A stretch of 64,000 bases of DNA from an uncultured Mollicutes bacterium. Its GTDB lineage: Bacteria; Bacillota_I; Bacilli_A; RFN20; CAG-826. The stretch lies in contig CAMESG010000002.1 in assembly GCA_945936135.1 (NCBI GenBank), forward strand, positions 1 through 64,000, in the 5' to 3' direction. Below are positions 1-7,032 of this stretch, piece by piece. Made by a program: the position numbers and the translations under genes. The notes under the pieces were generated by a model. That model did not search any database. It was not told the DNA's origin and saw only the letters and a program-made list of their open reading frames with translations. How positions within the stretch are numbered: the stretch's first letter is position 1; each line of letters opens with the position of its first letter.

Positions 1-95
1 TGGCGGCTAGAAAACAACGGACCAAGCCATCCCTTACGTGCAATTAAGAGTTTATAAAAATTTAACTTTTCTATTGTTTCGTTTGAAAATTTCAT
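1..95 (-). CDS. Hypothetical protein, N-terminal 31 codons (runs off window)
   Basis: An ATG at 95 opens a frame that stays open to the window edge; the peptide begins MKFSNETIEKLNFYKLLIAR and continues with a basic, aromatic stretch. It lies 28 nt downstream of the repeat-protein gene on the same strand, so the two are probably co-transcribed. A short AGGA stretch stands roughly 14 nt upstream, farther than ideal. Too little is visible to assign a family. Confidence 0.4.
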   Translation of the reverse strand, partial: MKFSNETIEKLNFYKLLIARKGWLGPLFSSR

Positions 96-123
96 TGTTC
101 GTAATAAAAGTTCCTGAATGGCT

Positions 124-354
124 TTATTTGATTCTTACAGGTCCGATGTAGGATATTTCTCCAAAACTTCTTTGAACTCTATTCCCACCGACTCTTGATA
201 TTTCGCCGAAGCTGTATTCCACTCTATCAGTTCCGATCCTTGAAATCTTACCAAACGAATATTCAACTCTGCGATCACCAATTTTAGATAATTTTCCAAA
301 AGAGTATTGTGGCCTTCCTCCATAATACTTAATTAAGGCTTCTTCATCTGTCAT
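124..354 (-). CDS. Small protein of four tandem 15-residue repeats
   Basis: A 76-residue protein made almost entirely of four head-to-tail repeats of about 15 residues, with the core pattern R-V-E-Y-S-F-G-K-I-S-x-I-G. Alternating aromatic/aliphatic residues and Gly at fixed points suggest a short beta-repeat fold, such as a closed small beta-propeller or 'beta-flower' type domain; that is inference. There is no signal peptide, membrane segment or cysteine. The start is well supported: AGGAGG at 364-369 lies 9 nt before the ATG, and a TATACT-like -10 lies near 386-391. I do not recognise a named family and assign no function. Confidence 0.7.
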   Translation of the reverse strand: MTDEEALIKYYGGRPQYSFGKLSKIGDRRVEYSFGKISRIGTDRVEYSFGEISRVGGNRVQRSFGEISYIGPVRIK

Positions 355-427
355 TTCGTTGTTCCTCCTATTTCTATGTTTTTAGTATATCCCCCCCGAA
401 AATTTCAAGCCTTGCGAAAAATCCATC

Positions 428-468
428 AAAAAAAGGTTTGAAACCATCATTATATTGGTATCAAACCT
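428..468 (-). terminator. Rho-independent terminator candidate, minus strand
   Basis: Arms AGGTTTGA and TCAAACCT pair around a 19-nt interior that itself holds a small TACC/GGT match, and the minus strand then runs into seven T (428-434). It lies upstream of the repeat-protein promoter and about 480 nt past the oleate hydratase stop, so it could end transcripts arriving from ohyA. Confidence 0.55.
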
Positions 469-469
469 A

Positions 470-919
470 TGCTTTCAATATGTGGTTGTGCATCAATATT
501 GATACATTTAGCCCCTTTTGCAAGGGGTTGGGCTACAACATTGATGCCTTCAGAGGGGATGTTTTTAACACAAAGCCCGAACCACTCTAAAGCCAGTTAT
601 CCACATTTTGAAACCAGTCCCCAAAAAAAGCGAAACGGGTCCAAGAAGGCAATGAAACCAGCAAATATCGTTGATCGTTTCTTTAGGCGACAGGCCGAAT
701 ATTTATTGAGCTATTGTTGAAGGAAACTAAATGTGCTTCAACTCAAATTGCCGCAAAAAGCTTTTCATCAATTGGGTCTTCGAGCCGAAAAAGCCAATCT
801 CCCACTTCGTCAACTTTCCTTTTTCGGCCTTCCATCTCAAAGTCTCCAAAGTCACGCAAAGATCCGCATGCCCCTCTCAAGCGCCCGGGTAGGTAAAACT
901 CGGGCGCCCCTAGGCAGAG
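470..919. other. Gene-poor stretch with several inverted repeats
   Basis: No frame here has a credible start, RBS or protein-like composition. Visible structures are a perfect 12-bp palindrome ATCAATATTGAT near 492-503, a short CCCCTTTTGCAAGGGG hairpin near 512-527, a 10-bp inverted repeat (GCCGAAAAAG near 784-795 against CTTTTTCGGC near 827-837) and GCGCCCG/CGGGCGC at 881-907. The density of unrelated hairpins suggests decayed mobile or gene sequence, but no transposase remnant can be recognised. Confidence 0.4.
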
Positions 920-948
920 CCTCCTTCGCGGAAAGGAAGCGAGGGAGG
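920..948 (-). terminator. Hairpin directly after the oleate hydratase stop
   Basis: CCTCC[T]TCGC at 920-929 pairs with GCGAGGGAGG at 939-948 (one G-T), abutting the ohyA stop codon at 949-951. There is no U-tract, so it may stabilise the mRNA 3' end or act with the GCGCCCG hairpin at 881-907 rather than terminate by itself. Confidence 0.4.
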
Positions 949-2739
949 TCAGATAAGCTTCGATTCGCGGAGGAGGGTCTCCACGTCGGTGTCTTTGATC
1001 TTTTTGAAGACTTTCTTAAGCAGGAATCGCTCTTTGGCCGAAAGAGGCATGTCCTTGAGTTGTTTCCGGTCGATCGCGTAGTAGGCGGCGCGGAGCAATT
1101 CCCTCACGTCGTAGCGGGATCCCCAGACCTCAGGGACGGCGCGATCGACGTTCAGGAGGGTGTAGACGGCCTCCATCCCGGAACGCATGGAATACTCGGT
1201 CGTGAAGATCGTGTCGGCGGGGATTTCGGCGAACTGGCCGATGAAGGCGAGGTTCTTGCTGCCCTGTGGGACGACGAGCGGGCGATCAGAGCCGGAACGG
1301 GGCTGGAAGAAGGCGTCGATGTAGGGCATGAAGGCGCTGGTGGTATTGGCGTGGTTCTTCGCATAGTCTTCGATCTTATCGGTCGGGACGCCGATGTGAT
1401 ACATCCACTCCATCGCGATCTCGACGCCGGTGCAATCCCTCATCGGCTTCTTGACGTAGTTGCCGGGGCGGTTGGTGTAGAGCGAATAGAACCACACCAA
1501 GACGCGGTCTTTGGGCTGATCGGCGAATTGCCCTTGGCGGTTGATGGTCCAGGAGCACCTCCAATAGTCCCAGGAGTCCTTCACCGTGACGATGCCTCCG
1601 GTGCAGACTTTGCCGTTTCTTGGATCGCGGCGGGTGATGGCGGTGATATAGGGGATCAGCGTCTCATCGACGTCGATCGTGGCGCTCATCCAGTTGGTCT
1701 GCTCGACATCGGAGCAGAAGGGGGCGGGATTCCCGAAGCTGCCGTCATTCACCTGGGCGGCCATCTTGCGCCAGAGCTCAAACGAAGCCGGGCGGGTTTC
1801 GCTCAGTTTACTTAGATCCGGCGCCTGATTCTGGCTGCCGTAGATCGAGGCGTCGACGCAGGAGCCGTTGGTGACGAAGACGAGGTCGTCATCCCCAAGG
1901 TCGAGGGTGACTTTCTTGCCGGATTGAAGCAGTTCGATGGACTTGGCCCTCTTCTCTCCTTTGGCGTCGACTTCGATTTTGATGTCGGTGACCTCGCTAT
2001 GGGGGACGAAGGTGACGCCCCTCGCTTCTAGATAATGAAGCAGAGGCAAAATCATCGACTCATATTGGTTATAGCGGGTGAAGCGGAGGGCGGTGAAATC
2101 GGGGAGCCCATCGATATGGTGGACGTACCTCTGCAGGTAACGCTTCATCTCCAGGGCGCTGCTCCATTCCTGGAAGGCGAACATGGTCTGCCAGTAGAGC
2201 CAGAAGTTGGATTTGTAGAAATGCTCGTCGAAGCAATCGCTGATCTTCTTGTATTCGAGTTCCTTCTCCGGGGTCAGGAAGAGTTTGAGAAGCTGTTCCT
2301 GGGCTTGCTTGTCCAGGGTGAAGTCATGTCCGGTGGGGAGCTTATGGCCGCGGTTGTCCGTCGCCCGGCAGAGGGAGTAGTTCGGATCCTCTTTGTTAAG
2401 CCAATAGTATTCGTCCAAGACGGAGACTTTGGGGTCTGAGGCGCTTGGGACATCGCGGTAGACGTCCCACATGACCTCGAAATGGTTGTCCATCTCGCGG
2501 CCACCCCTCATGTAATAGCCGTATTTGGGGTCGTGGGCGCCGTCGCAAGCGCCTCCGCTCACGGGGTCGCGGTCGAAGATCTTGACGTTTTCCCCTTTAA
2601 CTCCGGCGTCGCGGACGAGGTAGAAGGCCGCGGTGAGCCCGGCCAGCCCGCTGCCGACGATGTAGGCTTTCTTCTTCTCTGCGCCCTCCACTTTCTTCGG
2701 ATGGGCGAAGGCTTCGTAATTTCCTGCGGAATAATACAT
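949..2739 (-). CDS. ohyA: Oleate hydratase (MCRA family flavoprotein)
   Basis: FAD-dependent hydratase adding water to the cis-9 double bond of oleic/linoleic acid to give 10-hydroxy fatty acids, a detoxification reaction of gut Bacilli. The N-terminus MYYSAGNYEAFAHPKK is the family hallmark, followed by the dinucleotide-binding GSGLAGL and by RGGREMDNHFEVMWD, which holds the catalytic Glu. I start at 2739 (596 aa) rather than 2775 because AAAGGAGA lies 9-10 nt upstream of this ATG and the family begins at MYYS. The gene looks visibly richer in G+C than its neighbours, compatible with horizontal acquisition together with the adjacent TetR gene, which probably controls it. Confidence 0.95.
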   Translation of the reverse strand: MYYSAGNYEAFAHPKKVEGAEKKKAYIVGSGLAGLTAAFYLVRDAGVKGENVKIFDRDPVSGGACDGAHDPKYGYYMRGGREMDNHFEVMWDVYRDVPSASDPKVSVLDEYYWLNKEDPNYSLCRATDNRGHKLPTGHDFTLDKQAQEQLLKLFLTPEKELEYKKISDCFDEHFYKSNFWLYWQTMFAFQEWSSALEMKRYLQRYVHHIDGLPDFTALRFTRYNQYESMILPLLHYLEARGVTFVPHSEVTDIKIEVDAKGEKRAKSIELLQSGKKVTLDLGDDDLVFVTNGSCVDASIYGSQNQAPDLSKLSETRPASFELWRKMAAQVNDGSFGNPAPFCSDVEQTNWMSATIDVDETLIPYITAITRRDPRNGKVCTGGIVTVKDSWDYWRCSWTINRQGQFADQPKDRVLVWFYSLYTNRPGNYVKKPMRDCTGVEIAMEWMYHIGVPTDKIEDYAKNHANTTSAFMPYIDAFFQPRSGSDRPLVVPQGSKNLAFIGQFAEIPADTIFTTEYSMRSGMEAVYTLLNVDRAVPEVWGSRYDVRELLRAAYYAIDRKQLKDMPLSAKERFLLKKVFKKIKDTDVETLLRESKLI

Positions 2740-2775
2740 GGTGAATTTTCTCCTTTGGCTTTTGGCCACGACCAA

Positions 2776-2803
2776 AAGATAGGAGATAAAAAAGCCCTGT
2801 AAA
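2776..2803 (-). promoter_or_regulatory. Probable ohyA promoter
   Basis: TTTACA (2798-2803), 16-nt spacer, TATCTT (2776-2781) on the minus strand, about 36 nt before the chosen ohyA ATG. It lies after the tetR terminator hairpin and next to the palindromic operator, so ohyA can be transcribed separately from tetR. Confidence 0.5.
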
Positions 2804-2834
2804 AAGGATAAAAGCGGATACTTGTCCGCTTTTT
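2804..2834 (-). terminator. Terminator of the tetR gene
   Basis: Arms AAGCGGA (2812-2818) and TCCGCTT (2825-2831) with a 6-nt loop, flanked by T-rich sequence on both strands, so it could act in either direction. It separates tetR from the ohyA promoter. Confidence 0.5.
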
Positions 2835-2856
2835 TGACATATGTCAGTTTCTGACA
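2835..2856. promoter_or_regulatory. Overlapping palindromic operator between tetR and ohyA
   Basis: Two palindromes share five bases: TGACATATGTCA at 2835-2846 and TGTCAGTTTCTGACA at 2842-2856 (6-nt arms, 3-nt spacer). The core GACATATGTC recurs exactly at the tetR start codon (3428-3437), the only other copy noticed. The arrangement is what is expected for binding sites of the encoded TetR-type protein. Confidence 0.65.
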
Positions 2857-2859
2857 AAT

Positions 2860-3432
2860 TTATTGGTTACGCCCCGAATAGGCGTTCAAGGCGTTGGGGA
2901 TGGTGCCTTTGACCAAGGGGGACAAATGCTCGATGATGGCCTTAGGATCCTCCTCCATGTCGCGGGCCACCCATTCGAGCATCACGTCGACGAAGGCGCT
3001 CGAATAGAACCGCTCGATGAAGCATTTGTCCGACTCGGTGATGTCTTGGATGCGCAGCGACCGGGCGATTTCTTCCACCACGCCTTGTAGTAGCGGCATC
3101 GTCAGGCGGAAAAGATACGACCGCAGCGTGTCTCCGGAGACGCTATGATAGATGTTCATGATAAAGGGCTTCTCTTTTTTGGCCGCGAGAAAGATATTGT
3201 AAAAGCCCTCTTCCCAGCCGTCGTATCCTTTGTTTTTCTTCAGGGCTTCTTCCCCTTCCGTCCAGCAGATCCACTCCACCAGTTCGGGCAGATCGGCGAA
3301 ATGATAATAGAAGCTCTGCCGGCGGATTCCGCAGTTGGAGCAGATATCCGAAACCGTCACTTTGGAGATGGCTTTGGTCTTGAGGATTTCCTTCAAGGAG
3401 GAGGCAAGTGCTTTTTTGGTTAAATCTGACAT
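2860..3432 (-). CDS. TetR/AcrR family transcriptional regulator
   Basis: A 190-residue TetR-type repressor. An N-terminal helix-turn-helix covers about residues 5-50 (TKKALASSLKEIL, then SKVTVSDICSNCGIRRQSFYYHF, with the typical 'xFYYHF' recognition helix). The C-terminal helical ligand domain resembles the DhaS-like subgroup. It lies just upstream of ohyA on the same strand and shares operator palindromes with it, so it likely senses unsaturated fatty acids or a related stress; the ligand is inference. The mRNA seems leaderless: a TAAAAT -10 ends 7 nt before the ATG, and the operator overlaps the start codon, implying autoregulation. Confidence 0.85.
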   Translation of the reverse strand: MSDLTKKALASSLKEILKTKAISKVTVSDICSNCGIRRQSFYYHFADLPELVEWICWTEGEEALKKNKGYDGWEEGFYNIFLAAKKEKPFIMNIYHSVSGDTLRSYLFRLTMPLLQGVVEEIARSLRIQDITESDKCFIERFYSSAFVDVMLEWVARDMEEDPKAIIEHLSPLVKGTIPNALNAYSGRNQ

Positions 3433-3468
3433 ATGTCCTATTTTAGGCCAGATGTACTATTTTGGAAA
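3428..3468 (-). promoter_or_regulatory. tetR promoter with operator at the start codon
   Basis: TTTCCA (3463-3468), 17-nt spacer, TAAAAT (3440-3445), then 7 nt to the ATG at 3432. The palindrome GACATATGTC (3428-3437) covers the expected +1 and the start codon, so bound repressor would block its own initiation. Confidence 0.6.
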
Positions 3469-3471
3469 CCC

Positions 3472-3915
3472 TTAGGCGAAAACGGCCATGCACACGGTCC
3501 CGGCGACCAAAAGGCCAAGCCCGAGCCAAGACTTCCACCTGAGCTTTTCCTTCAAGACCAAGACGGAGAAAAGAACGGTCAAAAGGACGCTGAGTTTATC
3601 GATCGGGACGACGACGCTCACCTGTCCTTGGGCGATCGCATCGTAATAGCAAAGCCAAGAACCCGCCGTGGCAAAGCCGGATAAAACCAAGAACAAAAGG
3701 TCTTTCTTCGGGACCTGCTTGACGAAGGGGGCTTTCCTTTTTCCCAAGACGATCGTCCATGCCATAAAAAGCACTACGACCGTGCGAATGCTCGTGGCTA
3801 AGTTGGAAGGTACGTTCTCGGTCCCGATTTTGGCTAGGATCAAGGACGCCTCGACGAACGATATCGTCGCCGAAATCGAGGACCACGTCCACTTCCGCCG
3901 TATCAATGTCGCCAT
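3472..3915 (-). CDS. Short EamA/DMT family transporter
   Basis: A 147-residue membrane protein with five hydrophobic segments, corresponding to a single EamA repeat. Short EamA proteins of about 140 aa form a recognised class, thought to function as dimers of the drug/metabolite transporter superfamily. The stretch AKIGTENVPSNLATSIRTVVV and the C-terminal LGLGLLVAGTVCMAVF fit that class. The substrate cannot be told. The RBS is weak (GGTAGG shortly upstream). The N-terminal 20 residues are atypically basic and Trp/Ser-rich, so the start is not certain. Confidence 0.75.
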   Translation of the reverse strand: MATLIRRKWTWSSISATISFVEASLILAKIGTENVPSNLATSIRTVVVLFMAWTIVLGKRKAPFVKQVPKKDLLFLVLSGFATAGSWLCYYDAIAQGQVSVVVPIDKLSVLLTVLFSVLVLKEKLRWKSWLGLGLLVAGTVCMAVFA

Positions 3916-3984
3916 TTGCCTACCGTGGTTTATTCGAAACTGGACTTAATGGCTACAAATGATTAAAGAAGTGTCTACTTTTCG

Positions 3985-4242
3985 TTGACTACTGCACCTC
4001 TGGATAACGGGCAGACCTTGTCCAGCAGGTTCTACGAAGAAGTCTCTTTTCCTCCTTTTTCTTGGCACCCCAAGACCTGTATCGTGCGGGGAGAGAAAGA
4101 CGAAGTCGTGAGCCTTGCCTCGATCGAGCGTTTCGTCAAGTCGACTTCTTCTTTGTTCCTATCTCCGGACGCAGGACATTATTTCCATCGCGAAAAAGAG
4201 TTTGTCTTCCTTAAAACCATCGCGGAAAACTTCTTTCATTAG
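3985..4242 (+). pseudogene. Alpha/beta hydrolase C-terminal remnant
   Basis: The translated peptide carries the end of an alpha/beta hydrolase: IVRGEKDEVVSLASIERFV holds the acid-residue loop (GxxDxxV) and PDAGHYFHREKEF the catalytic His region, ending ETIAENFF-like. The nucleophile elbow and the whole first half are missing; a TAA lies in frame at 3964, and the only possible start is a TTG with no RBS. The simplest reading is a 5'-deleted gene fragment. Confidence 0.65.
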
Positions 4243-4384
4243 GAAAAGCGAGGTCTTTGAGGCGTAGGAGCGCCTTCCATCCCTTCGCTTGCAATGTCGA
4301 AGGGGACCTCAGGCAATGGAAATCGGCGTTAAGTTGCCATGGATCGCCGCTCGTGATTACGGGCCATGTTTTCAAAGCCATCGA

Positions 4385-4417
4385 TTTTCTGGTTGTTTTC
4401 TGGCTGTTTTCTGGCTG
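4385..4417 (+). repeat. Tandem TTTTCTGG(C/T)TG repeat, left arm of an 18-nt inverted repeat
   Basis: Three near-copies of an 11-nt unit TTTTCTGGCTG stand just upstream of the AlbA-domain gene promoter. The first 18 nt (4385-4402) are the exact reverse complement of 5572-5589, inside that gene. A GATAAT -10-like element at 4430-4435 places the repeats where a -35 or operator would be. Confidence 0.8.
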
Positions 4418-4456
4418 CTTATGTGATACGATAATTCTAGCAAGGAGGGCGTTATT

Positions 4457-5770
4457 ATGCATTTTGACGAAGACAACAAAATTGAGCTAAAAGAGATCGT
4501 GAATAATACATTGCCCAAAGAGATTGTTGCATTCCTGAACACGGAGGGAGGCGCTATCTTTATTGGTGTCAATAAAGACGGAAACATCGTTGGAGTCAAA
4601 GACATAGATGATTCCATGAGAAGGATATCCGACGTCATCACGGATCAAATATCCCCGCGATGCGTTTCTTATATTTCCCAAAAAAGGGTCATGATCGATG
4701 GAAGGGCCGTGATAAGAATCGATGTAAAAAAAGGCAATCAACTATTTTACGTAAAGAAATATGGATTATCCGAGAACGGATGTTTTATTCGAGTTGGTTC
4801 ATCTTGCAGGAGTTTGCTACCGGAAGAAATCCAAGACCGCTTCATAAAAAGTCTATCGATGAGAGAAACAAACATTATCGACATTCCTTCGAATCGAAAG
4901 AATCTGACTTTCAAAATCTTAAAAAATTACCTCCTGTCCAATAACAGACATATCGTTGATGAAACGTTTTTGGAAAACTTTCACTTGCTAACAAAAGATG
5001 GCGAATATAACTATTTGGCTGAGATATTAGCCGACACGAATGATATCGTCATCAATGTTGCAACGTTTTCTTCTCCTGATAAGACGAGTTACCTCAAACG
5101 AGAGGAATTTGGCGGGAAATGTCTTTTGTTAGCAATGGAGCAAGCAAAGAACTACATCAATTCGCTTAATCAGACTTTCGTGAGTCTCGAAACGACTCCT
5201 AGGAAAGAAATCAAAATGTTTGACACGGAGGCATTTGAACAAGCTTGGATCAACGCGTGCGTGCACAATAAATGGAGCGAGAGCAACCACCCAGGAATTT
5301 ATGTCTATAGCAATCGATTGGAAATTGAATCGTTTGGGGGCATTCCGAAAGTTCTTACGAAAGAACAATTCTTGAAAGGGAAGAGCGAACCAGTAAACAA
5401 ACAATTATTCGACATCTTTCGATCGTGTAATTTCGCAGAGGAAAGCGGCCATGGCGTCCCGTCCGTGGTTTCCAAATACGGGGAAGACGCCTATGTTTTC
5501 TCAGAACATTTTATTGACGTAATCATTCCGTTCAACAAGAATGGCTTCGATATCCCAACCAGAAAAAGTGACAGAAAACAACCAGAAAAAATCAGAGACG
5601 GTATCGTCGCTTTATTAAGGAGCAACAACAGGCTTTCGAGAAAGGACTTATCGTTGCTGCTTGGCGTTACGGAAGCAAGCATCCGGCATCATTTAGGCAA
5701 ATTGCAAGAAGAGAACCATATTCAGCGTATTGGTCCTGACAAAGGAGGCTATTGGAAGCTTTTGAAATAG
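4457..5770 (+). CDS. AlbA/Schlafen-domain ATP-binding regulator with C-terminal HTH
   Basis: A 437-residue protein of the COG2865 type (RecG-related putative transcriptional regulators). Residues about 10-130 form the AlbA_2/Schlafen-like domain (EIVAFLNTEGGAIFIGVNKDG, NGCFIRVGSSCRSL). A GHKL-like ATPase-C region follows (ACVHNKWSESNHPGIYVYSNRLEIESFGG; EESGHGVPSVVSKYG). Residues about 375-437 are a winged HTH (NRLSRKDLSLLLGVTEASIRHHLGKL). AAGGAGG 9 nt upstream fixes the start. The linker before the HTH is Lys/Gln/Glu-rich and its DNA is complementary to the promoter-proximal repeats. Members are often near mobile or defence loci; the exact role is unknown. Confidence 0.8.
   Translation: MHFDEDNKIELKEIVNNTLPKEIVAFLNTEGGAIFIGVNKDGNIVGVKDIDDSMRRISDVITDQISPRCVSYISQKRVMIDGRAVIRIDVKKGNQLFYVKKYGLSENGCFIRVGSSCRSLLPEEIQDRFIKSLSMRETNIIDIPSNRKNLTFKILKNYLLSNNRHIVDETFLENFHLLTKDGEYNYLAEILADTNDIVINVATFSSPDKTSYLKREEFGGKCLLLAMEQAKNYINSLNQTFVSLETTPRKEIKMFDTEAFEQAWINACVHNKWSESNHPGIYVYSNRLEIESFGGIPKVLTKEQFLKGKSEPVNKQLFDIFRSCNFAEESGHGVPSVVSKYGEDAYVFSEHFIDVIIPFNKNGFDIPTRKSDRKQPEKIRDGIVALLRSNNRLSRKDLSLLLGVTEASIRHHLGKLQEENHIQRIGPDKGGYWKLLK
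5572..5589 (+). repeat. Right arm of the 18-nt inverted repeat, in the gene's linker
   Basis: CAGAAAACAACCAGAAAA matches the reverse complement of 4385-4402 exactly. A second partial copy (AACCAGAAAAA) precedes it near 5557-5567. It encodes the variable DRKQPEK linker between the ATPase-like part and the HTH domain. Confidence 0.8.
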
Positions 5771-5840
5771 ATGAATCCCTGCTTGCCAATTTTTATTTGG
5801 CGCGAAACGCAATAGAGAAAAAGGCAGCCAGCCTGAAATG

Positions 5841-5878
5841 TACCCCAAATCCTGGATGTCAGGAGGAGGGGTATTTTT
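5841..5878 (+). terminator. Rho-independent terminator of the AlbA-domain gene
   Basis: A two-part stem: TACCCC (5841-5846) with GGGGTA (5868-5873), and inside it TCCTG with CAGGA around GATGT, followed by five T. It stands 70 nt after the stop codon. Confidence 0.75.
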
Positions 5879-5993
5879 CATGAAATTCCCGTTCAAATGT
5901 AAACTTGAGTGCGTCGAAAGATTCAAAAAAAAGACAGCCCTTAAAATGAAAAAAAGACCGGATATTTCTGGAATCCGTTCTCTTGTTTCGATA

Positions 5994-6078
5994 TGGTGCA
6001 CTGGATGGGAGTCGAACCCACACCGGTTGCCCGACTAGCTCCTGAGACTAGCGCGTATACCAATTCCGCCACCAGTGC
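5994..6078 (-). tRNA. tRNA-Leu (anticodon CAG)
   Basis: An 85-nt class II tRNA with encoded CCA (5994-5996). The acceptor stem is GCACTGG/CCAGTGC, the anticodon loop CTCAGGA reads CAG, there is a short variable arm, and the T-arm has GGTTCGACTCC. It lies 18 nt downstream of the hydrolase gene on the same strand. Confidence 0.95.
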
Positions 6079-6096
6079 ACGCGGTTAACTATACCC

Positions 6097-7029
6097 TTAC
6101 TCTTCGAAAAAATCGAGAATCGCCTGCATCAAGATGGGATCATCGACGTTCAGGCGATCATAATCGATGTTCAATAAGGTAGTAAGAGGCGTTTTCTTCT
6201 CGCCGAAATTCCCGAAGAGTTCTTCAAAATACGCCTGCGCTTCATCCGTCCAAAAGACTTGATGGGCGCGATGCTCAAAACAAAGAAGACGGATGTTCGG
6301 ATATTCTTCTTTATGCTTCTTTAGATATTCATAATGCCCTTCATAGGTGACGATCTTGTCATGCTTCCCTTGGAGGTATAAAACGGGGATCCCACTTTCC
6401 TTGACGTAGTCCAAGGCACTCCTAGACGCCGCTCTCCCATATTTATGTTTAACGTAGCGTTTAATGCTCTTCTCTAGGAACGATAACTTTGGGATGCTAG
6501 AAGAGACAAGGCGGCCTAATTCAAAGAAGCCTGCGCCAGAGACCACTTTCTGAACGTGGTATTCAGGACGACTCGCCATCAAGGCCAGGTAGCCTCCCCA
6601 GCTATGACCCATCGCAAAACGAGGCAAATCGCGAATATCTTCTTGAGTTTCTAGATAATGGAAGAACGCTTCTTGATCCAAAACCGCTTGGGGAAGGCCG
6701 TTCATCCCCTTGCCTTCGCTTTGCATGCAGCCCGTGTTGTCGTAGGCCAAGACAAGGTAACCTGCCTTGGCTAACGCGGAAATCTCCAAGGTATAGGAGC
6801 TTCTTCCCGCCCCAACGCCATGGAAGAAGATAACTAATCCTTTATATGGCTCAGGACCAGCAAAGTACCGTTCACCCTGAAGTCTCCACTTCCCAGACAT
6901 AAAGGAAAAAGGAACAGAAGAGATCCCACAATCTTCGGCGCTTAGATACTGCATGATTGGACTGCCGTCCCCTCTTCCGTTGAAGAAACGGTTGAAGGCA
7001 GCGTTCAGCGCAGGATAAAGAAGACACAT
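6097..7029 (-). CDS. Alpha/beta hydrolase
   Basis: A 310-residue serine hydrolase with a complete catalytic set: nucleophile elbow GHSWGG, acid Asp in GKHDKIV and a His in the ERAHQ-like segment (EHRAHQVFW). The oxyanion region is FFHGVGAGRSS. No signal peptide, so it should be cytoplasmic. It begins 3 nt after the GH3 gene, with GAGGAAG as RBS, and is probably translated from the rmuC-GH3 transcript. The substrate is unknown; the family includes esterases and peptidases acting on small acylated compounds. Confidence 0.85.
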   Translation of the reverse strand: MCLLYPALNAAFNRFFNGRGDGSPIMQYLSAEDCGISSVPFSFMSGKWRLQGERYFAGPEPYKGLVIFFHGVGAGRSSYTLEISALAKAGYLVLAYDNTGCMQSEGKGMNGLPQAVLDQEAFFHYLETQEDIRDLPRFAMGHSWGGYLALMASRPEYHVQKVVSGAGFFELGRLVSSSIPKLSFLEKSIKRYVKHKYGRAASRSALDYVKESGIPVLYLQGKHDKIVTYEGHYEYLKKHKEEYPNIRLLCFEHRAHQVFWTDEAQAYFEELFGNFGEKKTPLTTLLNIDYDRLNVDDPILMQAILDFFEE

Positions 7030-7032
7030 AGG

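Noticed and set aside
469-720. An 83-codon frame in the 0.5-0.9 kb gap
   Set aside because: No RBS, odd composition and no repeat or domain; the region looks like decayed sequence.
733-1815. A 360-codon plus-strand open frame
   Set aside because: It lies antisense to oleate hydratase in GC-rich DNA; no RBS and no recognisable domain.
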